From: Saccharopolyspora soli
GTDB taxonomy: Bacteria; Actinomycetota; Actinomycetes; Mycobacteriales; Pseudonocardiaceae
DNA: 40,777 nucleotides
Direction of reading: 5' to 3'
NCBI RefSeq assembly: GCF_022678645.1
Contig: NZ_JALBWV010000073.1
Coordinates: 1 to 40,777, forward strand
The notes beneath the pieces were generated by a model. That model did no database searches, had not been told where the DNA came from, and saw nothing but the letters and a program-made list of their open reading frames with translations. A program made the position numbers and the translations under genes. Below are positions 19,916-27,758 of this stretch, piece after piece; the first letter of the stretch is position 1, and every line of letters begins with the position of its first letter.

Positions 19916-22462
19916 TCAGGACGTCTCCGCCAGTTCTCCGGCGGTTCCGTGGCTGAGCTGGACGTCGTGCGTCGCCCCGTCACCGAACAGGTTGACCTGG
20001 GCGGAGACCGGGAGGTAGCCACTCGCCACCACGGTGTAGTCGCCCTCCGGCAGATCGCCGATCAGGTATTGGCCTTCGGTGTCGGTCCCGGCCACCGCTG
20101 CCACTTTGCCTTCGGTGTCGATCACCGTGATCCGAGCGTCCGGCACGACGCGGCCATCGACGGTGCGCACCGTGCCACTCAGCGGCACGGCAGTGGACAA
20201 CTCGATGTCGTGGCGGAGCAATCCGCTGTCCGGCACGGTCAGGGTCAACGCGACCGGACGGAAGCGCTCGCCACTGGCCACCACCGTGTAGTTGCCCGCG
20301 CCCACTCCGCGGAAGGCGTACCCGCCGTCGTCCTGCGTGACGAACGCGCCGTTCACCTCACCGCGCTCATCGGTCAGCGTCACGGTGACACCGGCCAGCG
20401 GGGTGCCTTGGCTGGACGATCGGACCACGCCGGTCAGCTCCCCGGAGCCGGTCAGCGTGATGTCCAGCGTCGGCGAGCTCTCCGCGACGACCACGCTGGA
20501 CGCCTCGGGCTGATAACCAGTGGCGGACACGATCAGCACGTGTCTCCCGGCTTCGGGCACGTCGATCCGGTAGCTGCCGTCGCGGGAGCCGACGGCCTTG
20601 GAGACCTGCCGCCCGTCCTGGTCGATCAGGGTCAGGACCGCACCGTCGACGGAAGTCCCGTCGTGCCGACGGACGTGCCCGCTGATCGACAGCACTGGAG
20701 CTGCCACGGACATCGGCACAGTAGGGGCGTGCTGGTACCCGCCATGCCCGTTGGACAGCGCGTGCTTGCCCGCTCCGACCAGCGCTCGACCGTCCGATGT
20801 GGACTCGGGCTCGGTCCAAACCGGCTTGGCCGGGGCGTCCACCAGGGCATCGTCGAGCAGCGCCTCGCCACCTTCCACCGCCGACGCGGCCGCTACCTGA
20901 CCACCGGCGAGCGGGATCTCCTTCATGAACATCAGGACGAGGCAGGCCAGCAGCGCGACCCCGGCCGCGACGTAGAACACCGTGGTGATCGACTCGGTGA
21001 AGCCGATCAGCACCGGAATGCGCAGTGCGTCAGGCAGCTGCTCGATGACACCCGTGTTGGATTGCAGACTGCCCAACTGCCCGCTCGCGGCCGCTGGCAG
21101 GCTGCCGCCGAACGCCTTCTCGATGTTGCCGGGCAGCACGTTGAACAGGACGGTGAGGAACACCGCGACACCCATCGTGCCGCCCATCTGGCGGAAGAAC
21201 GTCGCCGCCGCGGTGGAAACGCCCATGTCCTTGCGCGGCCCCGCGTTCTGCACCGCGATGATCAGCGTCTGCATGCAGTTGCCGAGGCCGAACCCGATGA
21301 TCCCGGCGGCGACCAACGGCAGCCACAGCGGGCTGTTGTACTCGACCTGGGCGAACACCGTCGCGCCGACCGCCACCAGGAAGGTGCCGATCACCGGCAA
21401 GAACTTGTACCGACCGGTGCGCGAGGTGATCTGACCGGACATGATCGACGCGGACATGATGCCCGCCATCAGCGGCAGGGTCAGCAGCCCGGACTCGGTC
21501 GGCGTGTAGCCCTGCACCACCTGGAGGTACTGCGGAATCATGGTGATCGCACCGAACATCGCGACACCGACGATGACGCCGCCGAGGATCGCCACGGTGA
21601 ACGTGGAGTTCTTGAACAGCCGCAACGGGATCAGCGCCGCGTCCTTCATCACGTGCTCGATGAGCAGGAACAGCAGCACGCCGACCGCCGCGATCGCGTA
21701 GCAGATGATGGCGTCGGTGGAAGCCCAACCCCACTTGTTGCCCTGCTCGGCGATCAGCAGCAGCGGAACCACCGCGACCGCCAGGAACAGACCGCCCCAC
21801 CAGTCGATCCGGTGGTTGTGGCGCTCGTGCGGCACGTTGAGGACCTTGGCGACGACCGCCAGAGCGACGATCCCGATCGGCACGTTCACCAGGAACACCC
21901 AGCGCCAGCCGTCGAGGCTCGCCAGTTCGTCGATCCCGGAGAACAAGCCACCCAGCACCGGGCCGAGCACCGTCGAAACACCGAACACGGCCAGGAAGAA
22001 GCCCTGGTACTTCGCGCGCTGCCGCGGCGGCACGATGTCGCCGAGGATGGTCATCGCCAACGACATCAGGCCACCGGCACCCAGTCCCTGGACCGCGCGG
22101 AACGCGGCGAGTTCGTACATGGACTGGGCGAACGTCGAGGCCAGGGAGCCGATCACGAACACCGTGATCGCGATCAGGTAGAGCGGCTTGCGGCCGTAGA
22201 TGTCGGAGAGCTTGCCGTAGATCGGGGTGGCGATGGTGGAGGTGATCAGGTACGCGGTGGTGATCCACGCCTGCAGGTCGAAGCCGTTGAGGTCGTTGGC
22301 GATGCGGACGATCGAGGTGCTGACGATCGTCTGGTCCAGCGCCGCCAGGAACATCCCCGACATCAAACCGATCAGGATGGTGACGATCTGGCGGTGGGTT
22401 AAGTTCGGGCCGGTTTCGACCTCCTCCGATCCTTCGGGTGTCTTCGTTGCCGTGCTTGTCAT
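19916..22462 (-). CDS. DHA2-type MFS exporter fused to three carboxypeptidase-regulatory-like domains
   Basis: 848-aa chimera. Residues ~20-530 are a 14-helix DHA2 drug:H+ antiporter: GMFLAALDQTIVSTSIVRIA (motif D1-like), GKLSDIYGRKPLY (motif A), GLGAGGLMSL, GPVLGGLFSG (motif C). After an Ala/Gly-rich linker come three beta-sandwich repeats of ~75 aa, at roughly 605-680, 690-768 and 775-845. Each has the SG(H/T)V-start and G-x-Y core seen in GSYRIDV, GGYAFRGV and GQYLIGDL. These match carboxypeptidase-regulatory/transthyretin-like folds. The ATG overlaps the MarR stop (ATGA), so the two are one operon. Substrate unknown. Confidence 0.92.
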   Translation of the reverse strand: MTSTATKTPEGSEEVETGPNLTHRQIVTILIGLMSGMFLAALDQTIVSTSIVRIANDLNGFDLQAWITTAYLITSTIATPIYGKLSDIYGRKPLYLIAITVFVIGSLASTFAQSMYELAAFRAVQGLGAGGLMSLAMTILGDIVPPRQRAKYQGFFLAVFGVSTVLGPVLGGLFSGIDELASLDGWRWVFLVNVPIGIVALAVVAKVLNVPHERHNHRIDWWGGLFLAVAVVPLLLIAEQGNKWGWASTDAIICYAIAAVGVLLFLLIEHVMKDAALIPLRLFKNSTFTVAILGGVIVGVAMFGAITMIPQYLQVVQGYTPTESGLLTLPLMAGIMSASIMSGQITSRTGRYKFLPVIGTFLVAVGATVFAQVEYNSPLWLPLVAAGIIGFGLGNCMQTLIIAVQNAGPRKDMGVSTAAATFFRQMGGTMGVAVFLTVLFNVLPGNIEKAFGGSLPAAASGQLGSLQSNTGVIEQLPDALRIPVLIGFTESITTVFYVAAGVALLACLVLMFMKEIPLAGGQVAAASAVEGGEALLDDALVDAPAKPVWTEPESTSDGRALVGAGKHALSNGHGGYQHAPTVPMSVAAPVLSISGHVRRHDGTSVDGAVLTLIDQDGRQVSKAVGSRDGSYRIDVPEAGRHVLIVSATGYQPEASSVVVAESSPTLDITLTGSGELTGVVRSSSQGTPLAGVTVTLTDERGEVNGAFVTQDDGGYAFRGVGAGNYTVVASGERFRPVALTLTVPDSGLLRHDIELSTAVPLSGTVRTVDGRVVPDARITVIDTEGKVAAVAGTDTEGQYLIGDLPEGDYTVVASGYLPVSAQVNLFGDGATHDVQLSHGTAGELAETS

Positions 22463-22968
22463 TCGTGGCCCCCCTCGGCCTGCGGAGAACACGTCAGCTC
22501 GGTGAGGTTCGGAGTGCGTGTTTCGATGTCGGTGTTGAGTCGCGCGAAGAGGTCGTTCAGCGCTCGCCGGTCGGCTTCCGACCAGTCGGCCAGCACCTCG
22601 GCCAGCCACCGGGTGCGCTGGTCGCGCGCTTCCTGGAAGATCCGCTGTCCTTCGGCTGTGGGCGCCAGCAGGCACGCTCGGCCGTCATCGGGGTCGGCCT
22701 GGCGTGCCACCAGCCCGTGCTGGACGAGCGCGTTGCTCTGGCGGCTGATCGTGGAGATCTCGGAGTGCAGCGATTCGGCGAGCCGACCGGTGCGCTGCGG
22801 TCCGTCCTGGACGAGGTGGAACAGGATCGCGTACGCGGACTGCTCGATCCCGTCCGGCCCCTTCTTCCCCATCTGGGACTTGGCGCGGTGGATCAGCCGG
22901 ATCAGGCGGACGAGCTGCACGCCGAGCTCTTCAGCGCTGCCCAACTCCGCCTCGGTGGGATGAGCCAT
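22459..22968 (-). CDS. MarR-family transcriptional regulator of the exporter
   Basis: 169-aa MarR winged-helix protein: IEQSAYAILFHLVQDGPQRT, RLAESLHSEISTISRQSNAL (recognition helix), LVQHGLVARQADPDDGRA (wing, DxR-type), LLAPTAEGQRIFQ. ATG 22968 is preceded by an AGAGA-type site. The stop overlaps the exporter start, so it is the first gene of a regulator-exporter operon and probably represses it until a ligand binds. A palindrome CAACTAGTTG lies 50 bp upstream. Confidence 0.91.
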   Translation of the reverse strand: MAHPTEAELGSAEELGVQLVRLIRLIHRAKSQMGKKGPDGIEQSAYAILFHLVQDGPQRTGRLAESLHSEISTISRQSNALVQHGLVARQADPDDGRACLLAPTAEGQRIFQEARDQRTRWLAEVLADWSEADRRALNDLFARLNTDIETRTPNLTELTCSPQAEGGHE

Positions 22969-23017
22969 TGGTTGATCTCTCGAATGAGTCGTTTGGTTGT
23001 TGTTTACTTGCCCGCTA

Positions 23018-23045
23018 CAACTAGTTGCTGACTGCAAGCATGCAT
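23018..23045 (-). promoter_or_regulatory. MarR-exporter upstream region: CAACTAGTTG and TGCAAGCATGCAT
   Basis: 23018-23027 is a perfect 10-bp palindrome CAACTAGTTG, a plausible MarR operator half-cluster. 23033-23045 is TGCAAGCATGCAT, identical to 12326-12338 upstream of the methyltransferase gene. Both lie ~50-75 bp upstream of the MarR start codon. Confidence 0.4.
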
Positions 23046-23283
23046 TCGAACGGCCCCGGCGCGCCACTCAGAAACCGACCTTGTGGCCCAACACACTTCC
23101 GTTACCAGGGCCGTTTTCCACGGAATCAGACAACCGGGACAAAGGCACTGCGGTCGGGGCACGGGACCGCGTCAACCGCCGACCATCGAAAACTACTGGC
23201 GCACAAGCACCAGATCCACTGCGCCTCTTGTCGCAGTCCGCAGGCCGTGCCGTGCTGGCCGAGTGTCCTGGTGCCCGGACCCG

Positions 23284-23433
23284 TACCTGCCCGTGGACGG
23301 GCACCTCGAACTGCGCCCGGACCGACCGGGCTGGGGAATCGAGATCGACGAGGCGGCACTGACCACGGACGACTGGGTGACCTGGACGCGCAAGCCCACC
23401 ATCCGCCCGGACGGCTCGACCGCCTGGATTTGA
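23284..23433 (+). pseudogene. C-terminal fragment of an enolase-superfamily enzyme
   Basis: The 49 codons from 23284 read VDGHLELRPDRPGWGIEIDE, then AALTTDDWVTWTRKPTIRPD and GSTAWI. This is the usual ending of mandelate racemase/muconate-lactonising-type sugar-acid dehydratases (LPxxPGxGIEIDEEAL... RPDGS). Full-length members are ~380-440 aa. Nothing upstream in any frame resembles the barrel domain, so only the tail remains. Two strong hairpins follow immediately, probably the old gene's terminators. Confidence 0.62.
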
Positions 23434-23442
23434 CCACGCCAC

Positions 23443-23484
23443 CGGTTGCTCGCCGGAACAGCGCCAAGCCCCGGCGAGCAACCG
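23443..23484 (+). terminator. Hairpin after enolase fragment
   Basis: A perfect 14-bp stem (CGGTTGCTCGCCGG, complement at 23471-23484) with a 14-nt loop, beginning 9 nt after the fragment's stop codon. It probably ended transcription of the original gene. Confidence 0.7.
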
Positions 23485-23504
23485 CACGTGGACCACGTAT
23501 CCCA

Positions 23505-23548
23505 CCCAACAGGGCGGGTGGCTCGCAACCACCACCCGCCCTGTTGGG
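23505..23548. terminator. Second strong hairpin, 17-bp perfect stem
   Basis: CCCAACAGGGCGGGTGG at 23505-23521 pairs perfectly with 23532-23548 around a 10-nt loop. It follows the first hairpin by 20 bp. The two stems together insulate the TetR gene region from upstream transcription. Confidence 0.72.
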
Positions 23549-23656
23549 CTCCACTGCGTCGACGACTGGCGACGGAAAGAGGTGTCCGCGCTTCGCTAGT
23601 GGCATTTGGATGCCACTGACCAGCGAGAACCATCGCTAACAAGAAAGTGTTTGCGT

Positions 23657-23677
23657 CGATAACAGGGTGTGTTATCG
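23657..23677. promoter_or_regulatory. TetR operator CGATAAC-N7-GTTATCG
   Basis: A perfect 7-bp inverted repeat with a 7-bp spacer, ending 8 bp before the TetR start codon. Related half-sites GCTAACA occur at about 23634 and 23680. The position implies autoregulation. The TetR gene has no visible Shine-Dalgarno site, so the transcript may be leaderless or nearly so. Confidence 0.62.
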
Positions 23678-23685
23678 TTGCTAAC

Positions 23686-24387
23686 ATGAACAACGGATCG
23701 CGGATACTCGAAGCGGCCACCGAGCTGCTGGAGTCCTCGCCGGACGGCGAGATCTCCACCCGCGGCGTCAGCGAGAAGGCAGGCGTGCAGCAGCCGGTGA
23801 TCTACCGGATCTTCGGCGACAAGGACGGTCTGCTCACCGCTGTCGCCAATCACGGATTCGCGCAGTACCTGGCCGCCAAGCGCGCCGCGGTGCCGACCTC
23901 GGACCCGGTCGCGGACCTCCGGCGCGGCTGGGACGGGCACACCCGCTTCGCCCTTGAGCACCCGCACGTGTACCGCCTCATGTACGCGCCGGGGCTGGCC
24001 TCCGCACCGCAGGCCGTCGGCGAGGCCCACGAGTTGTTGCGAGCCGTGCTCGAACGGGTCGCTCAGGCCGGACGACTAACCATCGAGCTCGACCGTGCCG
24101 CGGAGATCGTGATCGCCGCCAACAGCGGGGTCGCGCTCGCCTTGATCACCCGGCCCGAAACACACCGCAGCGCCGAGCTATCGGTGCAGGTTCGGGACGT
24201 TGTGCTGCACAGCATTCTGACTCCCGAGCCCGATGCCGACTCCCCGTCCGCTCCGGTGGCCGTGCCGCAGGCGGCGACCACCCTCGGAGCCCTGCTCCGT
24301 TCCGCCCGTCCGGAGTCGTTCAGCCGTGCCGAACGAGAACTCCTCGCCGAATGGCTCACGCGGCTGGCGCACAGCACGAACCCATGA
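23686..24387 (+). CDS. TetR-family transcriptional regulator
   Basis: 233-aa TetR protein. The N-terminal helix-turn-helix is SRILEAATELLESSPDGEIS, then VQQPVIYRIFGDKDGLLTAV (recognition helix). The C-terminal domain includes HTRFALEHPHVYRLMYAPGL, common in TetRs with a WHG-like domain, and a proline-rich tail. ATG 23686 is the start by homology. It lies 58 bp upstream of an SDR-SDR-SnoaL operon on the same strand, which it probably controls. Confidence 0.88.
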   Translation: MNNGSRILEAATELLESSPDGEISTRGVSEKAGVQQPVIYRIFGDKDGLLTAVANHGFAQYLAAKRAAVPTSDPVADLRRGWDGHTRFALEHPHVYRLMYAPGLASAPQAVGEAHELLRAVLERVAQAGRLTIELDRAAEIVIAANSGVALALITRPETHRSAELSVQVRDVVLHSILTPEPDADSPSAPVAVPQAATTLGALLRSARPESFSRAERELLAEWLTRLAHSTNP

Positions 24388-24445
24388 CACCGGTTCTACG
24401 ACTTCCCAACCCACCGCAAACACTGGCGTACGAAAGGAAACTGCC

Positions 24446-25183
24446 ATGACTGAGAACACCGCCCGCGTCGCGCTCGTAACCGGCGGCACCGGAGGCATCG
24501 GCAACGCCGTCGTCGAACGCCTCGTCGCCGACGGCTTCGCCGTGGCCGTGCACTACTCCGGCAACAAGGACAAGGCCGAAGCGATCGTCGCCGACATGAC
24601 CGAACGCGGCGGCCAGGTCATCGCCGTCCGCGGTGACGTCGCCGACGAGAACGACATGAACACCGTGTTCGACGCCGTCGAGTCCGCCTTCGGCGGCATC
24701 GATGTCGTCGTGAACACCGCGGGGATCATGATCCTGTCGCCGATCGCCGAGCTGAGCCTGGACGACCTCGACCGGATGCACCGCACCAACATCCGCGGCA
24801 CCTTCGTGGTCTCCCAGCAGGCCGCCCGCCGAGTCCGCGAAGGTGGTGCGATCGTCAACTTCTCGACGTCCGTCACCCGCACGCAGCTGCCCACCTACGG
24901 CGCCTACGTCGCCAGCAAGGCCGCGGTGGAGGGCATGACGCTGATCCTCGCCCGCGAACTGCGCGGCAAGGACATCACCGTCAACGCCGTCGCTCCCGGC
25001 CCGACCGCGACCCCGCTGTTCCTGCAGGGCAAGGACGACGCCACGATCGCCAACTTCGCCAAGGTCACCCCGCTCGAACGCCTCGGCCAGCCCACGGACA
25101 TCGCCGAGGCCGTCGCCTTCCTCGCCGGTCCCGCCCGCTGGGTCAACGGCCAGGTGCTCTTCGCCAACGGCGGCCTCGCCTGA
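24446..25183 (+). CDS. SDR-family oxidoreductase
   Basis: 245-aa classical SDR: TGGTGGIG cofactor loop, DVVVNTAGIM, catalytic Ser in NFSTSVTRTQ, YxxxK as YVASK, then VAPGPTATPLFLQGK and the end GQVLFANGGLA. Fits FabG-like 3-oxoacyl or ketoreductase-type enzymes. ATG 24446 has an AAAGGAAA site. First enzyme of the operon under the TetR at 23686. A 13-bp hairpin lies between it and the next SDR. Confidence 0.92.
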   Translation: MTENTARVALVTGGTGGIGNAVVERLVADGFAVAVHYSGNKDKAEAIVADMTERGGQVIAVRGDVADENDMNTVFDAVESAFGGIDVVVNTAGIMILSPIAELSLDDLDRMHRTNIRGTFVVSQQAARRVREGGAIVNFSTSVTRTQLPTYGAYVASKAAVEGMTLILARELRGKDITVNAVAPGPTATPLFLQGKDDATIANFAKVTPLERLGQPTDIAEAVAFLAGPARWVNGQVLFANGGLA

Positions 25184-25238
25184 TTCGTCACAGTCCACTT
25201 CGGACTCCCGGCGGAAGCTGCCCCCGCTATTGCCGCGA

Positions 25239-25275
25239 CCGGCTGCGGCGACCTGAATGCGCTCGCCGCAGCCGG
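25239..25275 (+). terminator. Intercistronic hairpin, 13-bp stem
   Basis: CCGGCTGCGGCGA (25239-25251) pairs perfectly with 25263-25275 across an 11-nt loop, 56 bp after the first SDR stop and 36 bp before the second SDR. It could be a processing or attenuation site, since the genes seem to belong together. Confidence 0.55.
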
Positions 25276-25310
25276 GGACACCGTCCGCATCACGAGGAAG
25301 AAGGATCGAA

Positions 25311-26201
25311 ATGAGCAACGTCATCGTCATCACCGGCGCCTCCAGCGGCTTTGGCGCCCTCACCGCTCGCGCCCTCGCCGACGCTGGCCACACGGTCTAC
25401 GCGGGCATGCGCGAGACCGCTGGCCGCAACGCACCCCAGGTGCAGGCCGCAGCCGACTACGCGAAGGAGCACGACGTCGACCTGCGCTCGGTCGAGCTCG
25501 ACGTGAACTCGCAGGAGTCCGTGGACGCCGCGATCGCGCAGGTCGAGGCGGGGCACGGCCGCATCGACGTCCTCATCCACAACGCCGGTCACATGGTCAC
25601 GGGTCCCGCCGAGGCATTCAGCCCCGAACAACTCGCCGAGCTCTACAACGTGAACGTGCTGTCCACCCAGCGGGTCAACCGGGCCGCGCTGCCGGGCATG
25701 CGCCGCCGCGGGCAGGGCCTGGTCATCTGGGTCTCCAGTTCCAGCGTCAAGGGTGGCACGCCGCCGTACCTCGCCCCGTACTTCGCGGCGAAAGCGGGCA
25801 TGGACGCCCTCGCGGTCGGCTACGCGGGCGAGCTCGCGCGCTGGGGCGTCGAGACCTCCATCGTCGTCCCCGGCGCGTTCACCTCGGGCACCAACCACTT
25901 CGCCCACTCCGGCCGACCCGCCGACACCGCCGTGGAGGCCGAGTACGAGGCGAAGTACGCCGGATTGATGGAGCAGGTCGCCGAGAAGCTCGCCGCCCTC
26001 GTCCCCGAGGACGCCGACGCCGCACTGGTCTCCGACGAGATCGCCCGCATCGTCGCCCTGCCACGCGGGCAACGCCCCTACCGCGTCCACATCGACCCGT
26101 CGAACGACGGTTCCGAGGAGGTCTCGGAGGTCGCCGACCGCATTCGCCGCCAGTTCCTCACCCGCGTCGACCTCGCCGACCTGCTCGCGGTCCAGCAGTA
26201 G
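25311..26201 (+). CDS. SDR-family oxidoreductase
   Basis: 296-aa SDR, longer than the classical type: TGASSGFG cofactor loop, VLIHNAGHMVTGPAEAFSPE, catalytic Ser in WVSSSSVKGG, YxxxK as YFAAK, and a ~90-residue C-terminal extension after VVPGAFTSGTNHFAH. This pattern resembles SDRs annotated as retinol- or ketosteroid-type reductases; the substrate is unknown. ATG 25311 has a GAAGGA site. It is the second enzyme of the TetR-linked operon. Confidence 0.9.
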   Translation: MSNVIVITGASSGFGALTARALADAGHTVYAGMRETAGRNAPQVQAAADYAKEHDVDLRSVELDVNSQESVDAAIAQVEAGHGRIDVLIHNAGHMVTGPAEAFSPEQLAELYNVNVLSTQRVNRAALPGMRRRGQGLVIWVSSSSVKGGTPPYLAPYFAAKAGMDALAVGYAGELARWGVETSIVVPGAFTSGTNHFAHSGRPADTAVEAEYEAKYAGLMEQVAEKLAALVPEDADAALVSDEIARIVALPRGQRPYRVHIDPSNDGSEEVSEVADRIRRQFLTRVDLADLLAVQQ

Positions 26202-26204
26202 CCG

Positions 26205-26240
26205 TCCGGCGGGGCGGGGAGCAACAGCCGCCCCGCCGGA
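26205..26240 (+). terminator. Intercistronic hairpin, 13-bp stem
   Basis: TCCGGCGGGGCGG (26205-26217) pairs with 26228-26240 across a 10-nt loop, starting 3 nt after the second SDR stop. It has nearly the same size and loop as the hairpin after the first SDR. Confidence 0.6.
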
Positions 26241-26267
26241 ATTCCCACAGCACTGGAGGATGTAGTC

Positions 26268-26597
26268 ATGACCAGCATCGACACCCCTGCCGCCATCCGG
26301 GCCTTCATCGACTCGACCAACCAGGGCGACTCCGACGCCTTCGCCGCCGCGTTCACCCGCGACGCCTACCTCAACGACTGGGGCCGCGAATATCGCGGCC
26401 GCGACGCGGTGCGCGACTGGGACCGCACCGACAACATCGGCGTGCAAGCGCACTTCGAGCTCATCGCGATCGAACCCGGCCCCAGCCCCGACAGCTACGT
26501 CGCCACCCTCAAGGTGACCGGCAACGGCCACAACGGCACCGGCCCGATGACGTTCCAACTGCGCGACGGCTTGATCGCCAGCCTCCGAATCAGCTGA
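26268..26597 (+). CDS. NTF2/SnoaL-like small protein
   Basis: 109-aa NTF2-fold protein: AIRAFIDSTNQGDSDAFAAAF, AYLNDWGREYRGRDAVRDWD and the strand pair YVATLKVTGN / MTFQLRDGLIASLRIS. Often annotated as nuclear transport factor 2 family; such small proteins accompany SDRs as isomerases or binding partners. ATG 26268 has GGAGGA 8 nt upstream. Last gene of the TetR-linked operon; converges on the esterase gene. Confidence 0.85.
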   Translation: MTSIDTPAAIRAFIDSTNQGDSDAFAAAFTRDAYLNDWGREYRGRDAVRDWDRTDNIGVQAHFELIAIEPGPSPDSYVATLKVTGNGHNGTGPMTFQLRDGLIASLRIS

Positions 26598-26609
26598 CGG
26601 CGACCGCAC

Positions 26610-26625
26610 CGCTCCCACGGGAGCG
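26610..26625. terminator. Short hairpin between convergent genes
   Basis: CGCTCCC-ac-GGGAGCG is a 7-bp stem between the SnoaL-like gene (+) and the esterase (-), whose stop codons are only 37 bp apart. It could serve both directions. Confidence 0.5.
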
Positions 26626-26634
26626 AACCTCCCT

Positions 26635-27597
26635 CTAGGCAGTGCCAAGGGCGGTGCGCAGGGTGGCGATTGCTTGGCTGATGGCGGCTTCGGCGGCGTG
26701 GGTTTCGCGCAGGGCGTTGAGTATCACGAAGTCGTGGATGATGCCCTGGTAGCGCACTGCCGTAACGGCGACGCCCGCCTGGCGGAGCTTGTTCGCGTAC
26801 GCCTCGCCCTCGTCGCGCAGCACGTCCGCCTCTCCGGTGATGACCAGCGCCGGAGGCAGGCCGGTGAGCTGCTCGGTGGTGGCGCGCAGCGGCGATGCGG
26901 TGATCTCGGCGCGCTGGTTCTCGTCGGTGGTGTACTGGTCCCAGAACCACTGCATGGCGTCGCGGCGCAGGAAGTAGCCCTCGGCGAACTGGTGGTACGA
27001 GGGCGTGTCGAAGTTGGCGTCGGTCACCGGGTAGAACAGCACTTGCTGCACCAGGGGCACATCACCGCGCTCCTTGGCCATCAGGGTCAACGCGGCGGTC
27101 ATGTTGCCGCCGACGGAGTCCCCGGCCACCGCGATGCGGGTGGCGTCCAGGTTCTTCGCGGCGCCGTCGGTGACGACCCAGCGGGCAACCGCGTAGTTCT
27201 GCTCGACCGCGACCGGGTAGCGGACCTCGGGCGAGAGGTCGTACTCGGGGAACACGACCGCGGCGCGGGCTCCAACGGCGAGTTCGCGGACGAGGCGGTC
27301 GTGGGTGTGGGCGTTGCCGAACACCCAGCCAGCGCCGTGGATGTAGATGATCACGGGCAACGTGCCGTCGGCGTCGGCGGGGCGAACGATGCGGGCCCGC
27401 ACCGATCCGGTGGGCCCACCCTGCACGGTCACCCGTTCTTCCGCGATGTCCGGCTTGTTGATCTCGCCGGACTGGACCTCGTTGACGGTCTTGCGGCCCT
27501 CCACCGGGCCGAGGTCGAACAGGTACGGCGGCTTGGCGGTGGCCTTGGCGAAGGCAGCGGCAGCTGGCTCCAGCACCGGGCTGGTGGTCTCGGACAT
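26635..27597 (-). CDS. Alpha/beta hydrolase, hormone-sensitive-lipase-like esterase
   Basis: 320-aa esterase of bacterial family IV. IIYIHGAGWVFGN is the oxyanion motif (HGGGW with one change). The nucleophile Ser161 is in GDSVGGN. The acid is Asp in GEADVLRDEG and the base His in GIIHDFV. Probably hydrolyses short acyl esters in the cytoplasm. ATG 27597 has a GAGGAGGAG site. It is divergent from an OhrR-like regulator; a good -35/-10 pair with an overlapping palindrome suggests redox control. Confidence 0.92.
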   Translation of the reverse strand: MSETTSPVLEPAAAAFAKATAKPPYLFDLGPVEGRKTVNEVQSGEINKPDIAEERVTVQGGPTGSVRARIVRPADADGTLPVIIYIHGAGWVFGNAHTHDRLVRELAVGARAAVVFPEYDLSPEVRYPVAVEQNYAVARWVVTDGAAKNLDATRIAVAGDSVGGNMTAALTLMAKERGDVPLVQQVLFYPVTDANFDTPSYHQFAEGYFLRRDAMQWFWDQYTTDENQRAEITASPLRATTEQLTGLPPALVITGEADVLRDEGEAYANKLRQAGVAVTAVRYQGIIHDFVILNALRETHAAEAAISQAIATLRTALGTA

Positions 27598-27646
27598 GGA
27601 CTCCTCCTCGGTGGTTCGCCCGGCCATTCCGTCGGGCACGACCAGA

Positions 27647-27685
27647 ACAATACTGCGCGACTTAGTCGTGCACAACTTAATTGGA
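27647..27685 (-). promoter_or_regulatory. Esterase promoter with overlapping OhrR-like box
   Basis: On the minus strand, TTGTGC (27670-27675) and TATTGT (27647-27652) are separated by exactly 17 bp, a good sigma-70-type promoter for the esterase. The A/T-rich quasi-palindrome CAACTTAATTG at 27673-27683 overlaps the -35 box and resembles the TACAATT/AATTGTA operators known for OhrR proteins. Confidence 0.55.
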
Positions 27686-27758
27686 CACAATGTGATCGCG
27701 AGCACTTGGATCGGGTAGGATGGCGTTACGCCGACCAACCGACTTGAGGACCGAAGCC

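Noticed and set aside
19859..22402. Very long open frame (847 codons) on the plus strand, antisense to the DHA2 exporter
   Set aside because: It is rich in His, Arg, Asp and Gln with no hydrophobic core or motif, as expected for the antisense of high-GC coding DNA. The minus-strand frame has clear MFS motifs and an ATGA overlap with marR.
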